DNA of 64,000 nt from Spirodela intermedia (taxonomy: Eukaryota; Streptophyta; Magnoliopsida; Alismatales; Araceae). A model generated the notes under the pieces. The model was not told the origin of the DNA. It searched no databases and saw nothing but the letters and a program-made list of their open reading frames with translations. A program made the position numbers and the translations under genes. The DNA is taken from positions 1,059,001 through 1,123,000 of the forward strand of contig LR746267.1 in NCBI GenBank assembly GCA_902729315.2. Direction: 5' to 3'. Positions 13,543 through 24,341 of the stretch are shown piece after piece. Within the stretch, counting starts at the first letter, position 1; each line of letters starts with the position of its first letter.

Positions 13543-13932
13543 ATGAAGCAGCTGATTCGGCGCCTGTCGAGGGTGGGGGACTCGTCGCAGCAGGAGGAGA
13601 GGCTGCTGAGGGGGATGTCGCCGGGGAAGGGGCGGCGGCGGGAGTCGGCGGAGGTGCCGGAGGGGCACCTGCCGGTGTACGTGGGGGAGGAGATGGAGAG
13701 GTTCGTAGTGAGAGCGGATCTGCTGAGCCGGCCGGTGTTCGTGGAGCTCCTGCGGAGATCGGCGGAGGAGTACGGCTACGAGCAGCGCGGGGTCCTCCGG
13801 ATCCCCTGCTCCGCCGCCGTCTTCCAGCGCGTCCTCGATCTGCTCCTCGCCGGCGCGCAGCCGTCCTCCGACGGCCTCAACGGAGATCTGGACCGATCCT
13901 TTTGGGGAGCCGCAGCCTTCCCTCGCTCCTGA
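13543..13932 (+). CDS. SAUR-family (small auxin-up RNA) protein
   Basis: Intronless gene for a 129-aa protein. SAUR proteins are short plant-specific regulators, many auxin- or brassinosteroid-induced; studied members promote cell expansion by inhibiting PP2C.D phosphatases and so activating plasma-membrane H+-ATPases. The start MKQLIRRLSRVGDSS is the typical basic N-terminus of one SAUR subgroup. The SAUR core covers residues about 37-101: VPEGHLPVYVGEEMERFVV, then LSRPVFVELLRRSAEEYGYE and GVLRIPCSAAVFQRVLDLL. The tail is short and variable. The frame stays open upstream to 13213, but similarity begins at this ATG and a CT-rich leader precedes it, so 13543 is the likely start. GC content is very high, and antisense and alternative-frame ORFs across it are by-products. 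Family is certain; the exact member and its auxin response cannot be told from sequence alone. Confidence 0.95.
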   Translation: MKQLIRRLSRVGDSSQQEERLLRGMSPGKGRRRESAEVPEGHLPVYVGEEMERFVVRADLLSRPVFVELLRRSAEEYGYEQRGVLRIPCSAAVFQRVLDLLLAGAQPSSDGLNGDLDRSFWGAAAFPRS

Positions 13933-15152
13933 CCGCCGCCGCCGCCATGGTTTGCTCCTCTCCGTGTTCCTTCTTCCTTCCATATCTGCCCCCTTGGAGC
14001 GTGCTCCTGTATAGAGAGGCGAGAGGAGCTTGCAGTGCCGGGACATTGTAGCAATTAGACCTTCTCTCAGGGAGTTTCCTGTAAACCATCGGATCCCATG
14101 GTTTGGCCATGGTCTACCACCTCCTCGATACTTCTCGTCTCATCCCCCTCCCCTCGCTTTCTCTCTTTCCCTCGCTCTGTACGGAGTTACGGACGAAGAA
14201 TTCGTTGATTTCGGGACAAGCCGTTACGGTCTTAATTCCGGCGTACGGTTATTCCCTTCGCTTTGATGCGTGGCAAGAAACATGTAGGCCCCACGAGTCC
14301 CCCCCCCCTCGGTTCTACGACTCGGACGATTCTCGGGATGGACTCGTCCGAACCTAACCAAATGGGGGGGTGGGGGACTTTAGTCTGGTCCGACCGCCAC
14401 CAACGGGTTTGAAGAGCGACGATCCCAATTCTACAATTGCCTAACTTCTCAAGATTGATTCCTTCCATGTTGACTGATGAATGCTCTAGAATTAGAAATT
14501 ATATATGATCTTCATTTTCAGAAATGGCCATTAAACAGGTTTTATTGAGTGAAAAAACACAGAAATCGGCACTTCTATGCTCTTTGGCCACCTGCCCAAT
14601 GTAAGATTTCCTCCTGAGATTGAAAAAAAGACGGCTTTTGTTCTAACTTTAATATAAAAATTGAAATAATTATAAAATAGGGAGAACAGTATATAAAACT
14701 CATACTTATCTACCGCATGAAAAAATAGTTGGCCATTTAAAGCACTTCGCTACTTTGAGAGAAGCTTTTTATTTTTGGTGTTAACTTTAAAAATTAATCA
14801 ATAAAAAAATAAATTAATAAAATTCGGAATGGCCCATCATCTACCCGCTTCCACCTCTCGTCAATTTCCTAAATAATAAATACTAATAAATATTATTCGT
14901 GGCATTTTTCATGTGAGTCTGTGAATTGGGAATAAATAGGCCCAATACACGTGGCGTGCACGTCACATAATAGGGTTATTTATCATATTGAAATTCCTAT
15001 GGGACGAATATAAAATAAAACAACATGGCAGAGGGTGAATGTTTAAATGGGGTGAGGTGACCGTCCACTTGCGAGTCCAACTCGCTTTGTGGGGTCGGAG
15101 AGGTACCCCGGCAGACGCGTTGACTAGTACCGCCGTGGCTAGCGAGGACACG
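13933..15152. other. SAUR 3' flank and AT-rich intergenic DNA
   Basis: The first ~150 bp probably form the SAUR 3' UTR. The rest is AT-rich with no ORF of recognisable family. A G-box-like ACGTG occurs near 14950. No transposon ends seen. Confidence 0.5.
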
Positions 15153-15302
15153 TGTCATGTGGGACCTTGTATTAATTAATTATGTGTTTTGGTTTTGCTG
15201 AAATTCTGACGTGTCGACATCCTGTTTGTGTTTATTTATTTTCTTATTTAGTGAAATGCTCTAATTGTACCTTTCTATAGTGGAGGGGGGGGGGGGGCAC
15301 CT

Positions 15303-15345
<43 letters not shown>

Positions 15346-15470
15346 GTATATAAATAAATATAAAATATATGGTATAAGTAACTTTCACCCGTGGAAATAA
15401 TTCTCAACACGACACATTTCACCGATGTCTAGAATGAGAGAGATGATGAAATATTAATGAATCATCTCCC
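15153..15470. repeat. Copy 1 of a ~300-bp dispersed repeat
   Basis: Matches 17853-18150 in the same orientation. Shared blocks include acgtgtcatgtgg, tcctgtttgtgtttatttat, a (CT)n tract, and cccgtggaaata followed by a tca-cacga-ac motif. Copy 1 also carries a run of about 14 G near 15284-15297. Neither copy encodes a protein. Confidence 0.8.
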
Positions 15471-15600
15471 CTTTTTCCTTAGAATATGTAATTTCAAGAA
15501 TATATTTTATAAATGACACATTTTAAGACTACATTCAGTAAACTTAGAGAGAGAACTTTTTGTGCCAACTAAGGGTAGAGAAAAGGGATGCTCTTCTCCT

Positions 15601-15639
<39 letters not shown>

Positions 15640-16227
15640 AAAAGGGGGGTTAAGGCCGTGTTACTGGCCCAATGAAACCCAGTTGGAATGACCCATTTAG
15701 AAATTAGCTCTGAACGGGCTTTAGGCCCGAACCCACTGAACAGAACTGGGCCAGGTTTATTTTTCTTTCTGGGCTTAACTTGAAGTCCATTTGTAAGTAG
15801 CCCAACGACCCGCCTATAGATATTTTCCTACCCATAATAAGTTTTTTAAAAAGCAAACATGCGTGTATATCTACATTTTAAAAATTAATGATATTTAAAT
15901 AATTAGAATATATAAAATTTAAAATAAATGTAATAATTACGTTAATTAATGCTAATTTATTCCCTTCGAAGAGTACAATCTATTATACTAGAGATAATGA
16001 ACAGTAATGTGACTTTATGGTTTGTAATAAATTAGAGGAATATTATAAATAAATAAATAACTAAATAGATCCGAGGGAGATATGTTAAGTCAACATAATA
16101 GTTATACCTATCCTATTGGTAATCACCTCCATAGCTTTGTTAAAACCCTTGGGCCGGAGTTATACTAGCAAGAAGACCAAAAGGCCGGCCCAACATGATA
16201 AACAAGGGTGAAAAAGGGGATATCGAG
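15471..16227. other. Intergenic, no gene seen
   Basis: AT-rich sequence with one (CT)n tract at about 15604-15636. No ORF of interest, no RNA gene and no element ends recognised. Confidence 0.5.
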
Positions 16228-17033
16228 GATTATATAACCTAATGTGAAGGGAAGTAGTTCATAATTACTGGTCAGAGTAGTTGCATTGACAGCATTGACA
16301 GAAATCTCCAGTCACTCGAAAACCTAGCCACAGTTTAGCCATGCTTGGCGATCGAAGACATCATCTTCTCATGATGCAGCTGTTGTTCATCCTAACATCA
16401 TGATGTGGCCACAACATTCTGTCATGTTTTAGCATTACATTCCTACAGAGATGGAAGACTCAGCATATCAATCAGGAAACATCACATGTCTATTTGATGT
16501 TAAATAACCCTAATTATTTTCTATATTACCACGTTTCTGAGATAAATAAAATGTCCTCTCTAATCATAGTATTTATCCATGATTAAACTGATGATACCCG
16601 CTTGCTGGAATGGAAAGATCTGTACTGTGAAATGCCATTAATCAAATTATCAGCACCCACTTTGGTCCTTAACCCTCTAATCTTCTTGTAAGAAGTTTCA
16701 GGGTAACTCCTTCCAATTCGGTGAAGCTCCAATTCGCAGAGACCGCCTACCCTGATTCCCCCGTCTGGCAGAGCAACGGTCGCCGGGTCTTCGACATCTA
16801 CATCCAGGTTCCTCTCTCTCTCTCTCCCTCTCTCTCTCTACTCTATCTCTCTTTGTCATCATTTCTCTCTCTACCAGGGGGTGCGGGTGGAGAAAGACTT
16901 CAACATAAAGCAGGAAGCTGGTGGGGTCTCACTCGACGCGGTGGCGAAGCAGTACACGGCGGCGGTGACCAGCAACTTCCTCGAGGTCCACCTCTTCTGG
17001 TCCGGGAGAGGCACCTGCTGCATCCCCCGGCAG
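16228..17033 (+). pseudogene. Mosaic pseudogene fragment of the LRR-malectin receptor kinase
   Basis: Two separate parts of the downstream kinase are joined here. Positions 16228-16716 match, with substantial divergence, the intron before LRR exon 9 and the first bases of that exon (kinase gene about 31268-31812). At about 16715 the sequence jumps to the malectin exons: 16721-16806 equals the 3' end of kinase exon 17, then an intron, then 16877-17033 equals the first 157 bp of exon 18. I find no exonic mismatch by eye in the malectin part; the intron differs only in CT length and one base. At the junction the LRR frame and the malectin frame do not agree, so no joined protein is possible. The fragment ends abruptly in a minisatellite. 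It has no kinase domain and is presumably non-functional. Confidence 0.9.
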
Positions 17034-17690
17034 AGAGAGAAAGGATGAAGAACAAGAAGAAGAAGATACAAGTGAGAAAGATAGATAGGAAGTACTGGAA
17101 GAAGAGAAAGAGAAAGATGAAGAAGAAGAAGAGAGAGAAAGGATGAAGAACAAGAAGAAGAAGATACAAGTGAGAAAGAGAGATAGGAAGTACTGGAAGA
17201 AGAGAAAGAGAAAGATGAAGAAGAAGAAGAGAGAGAAAGGATGAAGAACAAGAAGAAGAAGATACAAGTGAGAAAGAGAGATAGGAAGTACTGGAAGAAG
17301 AGAAAGAGAAAGATGATGAAGAACAAGAAGAAGAAGATACAAGTGAGAAAGAGAGATAGGAAGTACTGGAAGAAGAGAAAGAGAAAGATGAAGAAGAAGA
17401 AGAGAGAGAAAGGATGAAGAACAAGAAGAAGAAGATACAAGTGAGAAAGAGAGATAGGAAGTACTGAAAGAAAAGAAAGAGAAAGATGAAGAAGAAGAAG
17501 AAGAGAGAGAAAGGATGAAGAACAAGAAGAAGAAGATACAAGTGAGAGAGAGAGAGAGGAAGTACTGGAAGAAGAGAAAGAGAAAGATGATGAAGAAGAA
17601 GAAGAATAAGATATAAGTGAGAGAGAGATGGGAAATACTTGAAGAAGAGAAAGAGAAAGATGAAGAACAAGAAGAAGAGTTAGAAAGTGG
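17034..17690. repeat. 99-bp GA-rich minisatellite
   Basis: About six to seven copies of a ~99-bp unit containing gatgaagaacaagaag, atacaagtgagaaagagag and ataggaagtactggaagaag. Unit starts fall near 17041, 17140, 17239, 17317 (shortened unit), 17413 and 17515. The long Leu/Ser/Phe ORFs on the opposite strand merely translate this array. It begins at the exact base where the malectin pseudogene stops. Confidence 0.9.
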
Positions 17691-17852
17691 TTTGCTTTTT
17701 TTTATTTTTTATCAAATGACTAGTTATGGATCTCTCCCCCATTGGAGAGAGAGAGAGAGTGAGGTGATCTGAGAGTACAAGTTTTGTAGGGTCAAAGTGG
17801 TACTTTGGCTGACTCTTTCACCACGTCCTCATCACCTAGGATGTTAATGATG

Positions 17853-18150
17853 GCACGTGTCATGTGGAACCCAGTTAGAGGGCATATTATTTTTGTTATA
17901 TAATTCTTTTTCATGAAATCTGATGTGTTGATATCCTGTTTGTGTTTATTTATTTTTTCACTAAGTGAGATGCTCTGGTTTTACCTTTTGAAAGTGGAGG
18001 TGAGCCGTCACCTCTCTCTCTCTCTCTCTCTCAAATAAACGTATATATACATATAAATATAAAATCTATGCATATCAGTAAATATTGCCCGTGGAAATAT
18101 ATTTTCAGCACGAAACGTTTTGTCCATGTCTATTGCAAGAGAGAGAATTT
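17853..18150. repeat. Copy 2 of the ~300-bp dispersed repeat
   Basis: Direct-orientation partner of 15153-15470, more diverged and with a shorter (CT)n tract (about 18011-18032). The two copies flank the kinase pseudogene and its minisatellite. Confidence 0.8.
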
Positions 18151-20765
18151 TTATCAATTATTCCCATTGTTACTTAAAAGTTATAATCTCAATCATTCCT
18201 AAAAATGGCACATTAATATTATACATGTTGCATTAGGGTGTAAGTTAATGGTTGATGTACAAATTTAAATCAAAATTCATGACATGCCTTCTAAACTCAA
18301 GTTTCATGTTTTTCATTCCATTTCATTAAAATTAACTTTAGTTGATACATTATTTCTTATTATTTACCCTTAATTTGCATACACAAATGATACCTTAACA
18401 ACATGAGCTGCTTACATGGATGAAAGTCAACAAAAGTTTGATGATTTGGTTTCAAGGGTCATGTTTGCGCATTCTAGAAAATAGTGAGTATTTGAACGAA
18501 GATCTCAAACATTGGAGATCCTACAAAATCAGGAAACTATTAAAGGATAAAGGCTTACTTATCATAGAAGGTTTGAGGATAAAAAACCAGCTGAATATAT
18601 GAAGATTCAAGCTATCCTCTCAAGCTATTCTAGCTATAAGAATCATCGTCGCAAGAAAAAAATTATATCATCTTCTCTAGCTGATTTCAGCAAAGTAATC
18701 AATTATATTGAGTTTTAAAGGAGATGAACTAGAGTTTTTAGGTTGATGTGGGACAACTCCTTCAGAATTTTCAGAAGTTTCTTCTAGATTTACAACTCTA
18801 GGAAGCTACACCTTTGTTAATAGAGATAACTCTCACTCATGATAAATAAGAGTTTAGCTTTAAATTTATCTCACAATAAATAATAAATATTTCATCATGG
18901 TATGATTTTTGGAAGATAACATCTTATAAGGTGTTTGAAATATCGATAAAGAGGACAAAAGTGATGTGATTTCATTGCCATCTTCTTGTCATTGTGGCAG
19001 ATAGTGGAAAGGGCTTCAGCTTCAATGAGTTTGAGGGACATTGTTGAATGCTTGACTAATGCTCCACAACTCAATGCCCTCTTATAGTGTGACCAGCCCT
19101 CAGGAACTTCATGATTTCTCTTAGATTTTTCTACATAAAAAGTTAATAAAATTTTTGAGGTCGTGAAGGAACTAAAGATAATCGTTCAACTTTGGTGTGC
19201 CATTAGAAAGCCTTTCTTATTTTTCATCATCTCACCATAGTTATACTTTCATAAATGATTAGAAATTAAAATGACTAAAAAACCAATACAATATGTCCTT
19301 CAAGAGTCTAGATATCTTCATGAAAAATCAACATGTGCCTTTTGTAGAGCACTATTTAGATATCTAAATCATATTAGGTCAGTCAAGGTCTATAAGGATC
19401 TGATATCATTAAAACATGATAAAAAATATATATCCAAATAAGATGATGATCTAACGATTAAATATTAATTAAATAACCTTAAATAAAACATGATCCAAAA
19501 TTAAATATCTTGAATCACAATCTCAATATTTATAATCAAAGTTTTGGATATTATAATATCCAAAATAATTTTACAAAGTATATTTGTCAATATTTAGAGA
19601 ATCTTATTCAATAGAGTAAGTAATATGAATTCAATCAATTAGATGGATATAAAATCATTTGAAAGCAATGATCTAATGTCCAAGTTACATAATATATGGA
19701 CTAAGCTTTCATACTCATTTTTTAGCTTATAAAATCTTATTGATCTAGATGTGTAAATCATTGTTTTGTCATATTGGCATATTCTATAAATATTGACACA
19801 TTCTACAAAATTTTGCAACATGATAATTTAATATGATGAAATCAATCATATATATAGATATTGAGTCTTCCTAATTTCAAGTATGTTCAATGAATCTTTA
19901 TCTCAATATTTAATAACACTAAATTGAATTATATAGGACTACTTTAATGTTTATTCTCATATCAAGTATATTTAAGATTAAGTATAATTTGATCTTGTAA
20001 TTTATCCGATAAATATTTATTTTCATCAAAACACCTTACATTTAATAGACCAACATTTATAACATATTAGACCCATTCATGTTTAATCGTTCTTGAGATT
20101 GGGTAATACCACCAAAAGAACACTCCAAGAATACAAGGTCAAAACAATCTCAATTGGTAAACTTTGATACTATGTTGATGTTGTCCTAACTCTCTACCCA
20201 TAAAAGGAGATGTCAATAGTAGAGAGGGAGTCATTGCTCTCAAGAGGGAGAGAGAGGAGAAAAGGAGGAAAAAATTAATAGATTGTTAAAATGTAAACAC
20301 ATACATGTATTTGGATTAGATTTGGTTAATTAGGGTTCACTTAAGTCAAGCTAGATAGAATACAATGTGAAGAAAAGATGATGAAAATAGAAATATAAAA
20401 TAGGATATAAATACAATTTTATAAAAAAAGATGATATACCACAATCTCCTATGTTTTGACAAGTTCTCAAGACTAAGCACCTTGGTAAGCAAACCCATCT
20501 TGAACTTATTTTCAAGCCCTACGAAGGGATGGGTTTTGTTGAATTTCCACGTTACCATGTTTAGATATTTGAGGTTCCCATAACCTAGAGAATACTAACT
20601 AAATATATTTTTTCTTAGATTACCTACAAAGCAAGTCCTGTGCAAAAATTGCTAGTTTGCTAGTTTGATGAGAATTTTGAGATATTTAAGGATTAAATCA
20701 TTCATCTTTTGAAAGTTTTTCATCAACTTGAGATAGCATTGACTTTGATAAGAATTTTATGCCCA

Positions 20766-20814
<49 letters not shown>

Positions 20815-23564
20815 CTCTCTTCCTCTCTATTTATCTATATGTCTATCCCCCTCCCATGAACCCTAGCTGGGTTTGGGCTCTTGATAAGTCTTCATTATCA
20901 TGAGTTAATAATTAATAAATAATAGAGTTTTAGCCTTAACTCATGATAAATAGACTTATATTTGTGTTAAAGTGTGAAAAGTAGTTTTCAGTTGATTAAC
21001 ATAAATTTTTAGGTAATTATGTGATTTTATATGATTTTTAGTAGTCTTACTTTTGAGATAAATGAAGGAAAAGAAATTAAAATAAAAATATAGCAAAATG
21101 GAGAGACACATCGTCTAGCCGGGCTCGCAAGTAGGTCGGAAACATAGTCGGGGAGTAGCCACGAGCAGGGGCTCGAGCAGCTAGGACTGATAGGGGCACA
21201 TGTGCACCACTCCCCTTCCACGTCACCTGTGGCCAACTGATTGTGGGGCAAGGAGTGGTTGTACACACGCGAGAAAGGGACTTGATTGAAAACATAGTAT
21301 TACTATATATTCACGAGAAATTTTGACACACAATCGATGTGAGACTAAACCCGTGTCACACCTCCCCAAAAAAGGTGGTGGGGGGAGGCAATTGACACAG
21401 GTTTGAATTCTCCTAGAGCCAAAATTCATATTTTTATCTGATTATCGCAACTTTCTTGCAAATCACCGATGAAGGATTAAGCAAGCAGAATCGCTGGATC
21501 ATCGGCGAAAATCTCGTCAACGCGATTTGTAGAGCATTGTTACTAAAATTGTTGAATGATTCACGATAAACAAATCGCGAATCCATCGAGTAAAACATAT
21601 CTGATTGATCGATGAACAAACTATCATCGGAAAGAGGACGATCCGTCAGGAGACGAGTCGCCACCTCTTGAGAGCGTACCGGATGTGATGAATAGCCTCC
21701 TCTTGCTACGCAGACCGAAGGATAGAACTCCTTGACACGCGCCCCACCTCCATCCAGCTCTTCTCTGTCGGGTGACAGTCATCAGAGAGCCACAAAGTCA
21801 CCATTTTTTCGCTCTACCGGGTGACAGCCTCCGGAGACGATTCAACAACCCATTTCATTGATCTCTAGACTTCGCAAGGAGATCTAGAGATTACCCAAAT
21901 CGTCCTTGTCCAAGGAGAGTCTTCAAGGCCATAAACACTACATGACTATCTTCTCAAACACTCAAGATTCTAGTGCATCGTCGACACATTGCTGTCGCGA
22001 CGTCATAACTCTGTTTTTCTACTTTCAACTTACTTTATGCTTCATTTAGTAATAATTTGTGTGATTTTAATTTACCAAAATATACTTTGTTCAATTATGA
22101 TTCTTCTGGCTTTTATAGATCTTAATTTGATCAATTAAAACATTTGTAATCACTTATGAAAGAATCATCAGGTGAAACTCTATTTTTGTCCGATTTGCAT
22201 TCGCCGGTCACTGACGTCATCTTGACGTCCGCACCCTTATTTCCCTTTTTTCATAAATTTTAAATATATTTCCTTTTCATTTTTTAATATAAAATTCATA
22301 TAAAATAGTATTCTTTGAGAAAAATTCTGAATAATTACCAGATATTATATTACATCCCTGTGATCGACTTAAAAAATTATCGCTATTTTTGAAAGTTTTA
22401 TTGAATTATACTTGATATATTTATTTAGAAATACTTTTAAATATCTTAAAATTCGTATTTTCTAGTTTTATAAATTTTAAATTTGTGTGATTTACTATAC
22501 AGCGATTGAGTCATGTCAGCTCCTACCATAAACCAGCATTAAATAATTAAGGTATATAAAAGTGGCAAAATTTAGCAAAAATCTTGCACTATTGGACCGT
22601 TTCAATCATGGGCTTATAAATTAATTTGAGTGGCTTGGGCCACGGGGCCTATAGAGCCCTTGACGTTATCAAATGAGCACAGCAAGAGACAGAGAGAGAG
22701 GATAGTTTAGAGAGAGAAGGTGGAGCATGGTTGACCTTGGGACTGCAACGAGGGAATAGAAGACTTCCTGGATCCCATCTTTATTTCTTGTAAACTCGGA
22801 CCTCGTTGATGACTGTTTTGAGTCGGCTTTGACCCAGTCCTAAATTTTCCAAGTTTTTCTTATTTAATTCATCTCTGAATATAGAACCCGCTTAGCCAGT
22901 CCCCGTCAGTGTCGTGTCCAGATCAAGGTTGATGCTCTCTCTCTCTCTCTCTCCCTCTTTCTCTCACATAAGAGGGGGGAAGGTTGCTGACGATGGTTGA
23001 CAGGGTCAAGAGGTTGACAATGCGAGAGCGTACCCGTACCAGACGAATCACCGAATGGGGGAAGAGAGAGAGAGAGAGAATTTTAAAGTAAACGTGGCGC
23101 CTGCTGTCGTGAGTGGTTTCTGAGGTCCCTCTCGTCCACGACTTTGGGAGGCGCATCTTGAACATTTCAAAATCCTTGGCTCATCCGAGATAAGTTTTCA
23201 ACGACCCCGTCGCCTTCCCAACCCATTCCAAGCTCCGTCTAATCCTAGGCCTCCATTACACTCCGTCCTCTCTTTTCCTCCTCCTTCGCCTGCCATATTC
23301 GTCCTCTTCGACATCGTCTCCTTCGGCGTCTCTTCTGACCTTCATCTGGTTTTTCTTCAGCATCACCTTCTTCTTCTTCCTCTTATTCTTCTTCTCCCTC
23401 TGCTTCTCCGTCTCTTCCTGCTCCTTCTTCCTCTTCCTCTTTCTCACTTCCATCTTCCAGTACTTGTCCTTCTCTTGTCCTTGTCTTCTTCTTCTTCTTC
23501 ATCCTCATCATCATCATCATCTACTACCCTTCCGGTATTCTTCTTCTGGCCTGCTATTTCCTCC
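18151..23564. other. Gene-poor, AT-rich region upstream of the receptor kinase
   Basis: No intact gene found. A coding-like but stop-ridden stretch near 18410-18720 may be an eroded transposon or gene remnant that I cannot identify. A (CT)n tract lies at 20767-20808. The part from 21100 to 22010 is GC-richer than its surroundings and includes a repeated gggtgacag motif (21769 and 21820), but it has no recognisable protein. The last 300 bp (23251-23564) are a CTT-rich pyrimidine tract that is probably the kinase 5' leader. Confidence 0.5.
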
Positions 23565-23686
23565 ATGGGGGTGATGACCGTCTCGAGAGCTCTCCATGCG
23601 CTCGCAGTGGTCTGCCTCGTCGGGCTCGGGGGCTTGGCCGGTGGATCTCGAGCTCAAGCTACGACGGAACCTTCAGAAGGTAAAAA

Positions 23687-23737
<51 letters not shown>

Positions 23738-23998
23738 GTTACTCTCTCCACACTCCTCTCCTTCCTCAATTCTGACGAGTACCCAGTTGATTCTGCAACC
23801 GAATTTCCCTCCACCATGACACCTCTTTCTTCCCCGACCGACTTCGCCGCCAATTTTCCTACTCTCTCTCTCTCTACTGTTAATCTTTCCGCATTCCTCT
23901 CCTACCTCAATTCTGGCAAGTAGCCAGTTCAACCTGCAACCGAATCTCCCCCACATGAAGCCTCTTTCTTCAACGACTGATCGTCGTCGCTAGTTTTC

Positions 23999-24034
<36 letters not shown>

Positions 24035-24146
24035 CTTTCTCAAGCTGCCGACTTCTTAGCATTAAAAAATACCGTGCTTGCCACTTGGGTATTACAGATA
24101 TTTCTTTAAAAAAAGGGTACTATCCAAAAATGAGATCATATCCTGG

Positions 24147-24182
<36 letters not shown>

Positions 24183-24285
24183 ACCCGCCGGCTTCTACCA
24201 TTAAAAAAATACCCTGCTGACCAATTGAGTATGACAGATATTTTGCAAAAAAAGAGGTATTATCCAAAACATGAGATCATATCCT

Positions 24286-24341
<56 letters not shown>

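Noticed and set aside
13464-14110. Alternative-frame and antisense ORFs around the SAUR gene
   Set aside because: High GC leaves several frames open; only the 13543-13932 frame gives a protein of a known family.
16871-17670. Long antisense ORFs rich in Leu, Ser and Phe
   Set aside because: They are translations of the 99-bp GA-rich minisatellite on its complementary strand; there is no start context or family similarity.
21100-22010. GC-richer block with a gatgtgagactaaacccgtg phrase and repeated gggtgacag, considered as a Cassandra-like element
   Set aside because: I could not find paired LTRs, a primer-binding site or a 5S-like internal promoter, so there is no support for a named element.
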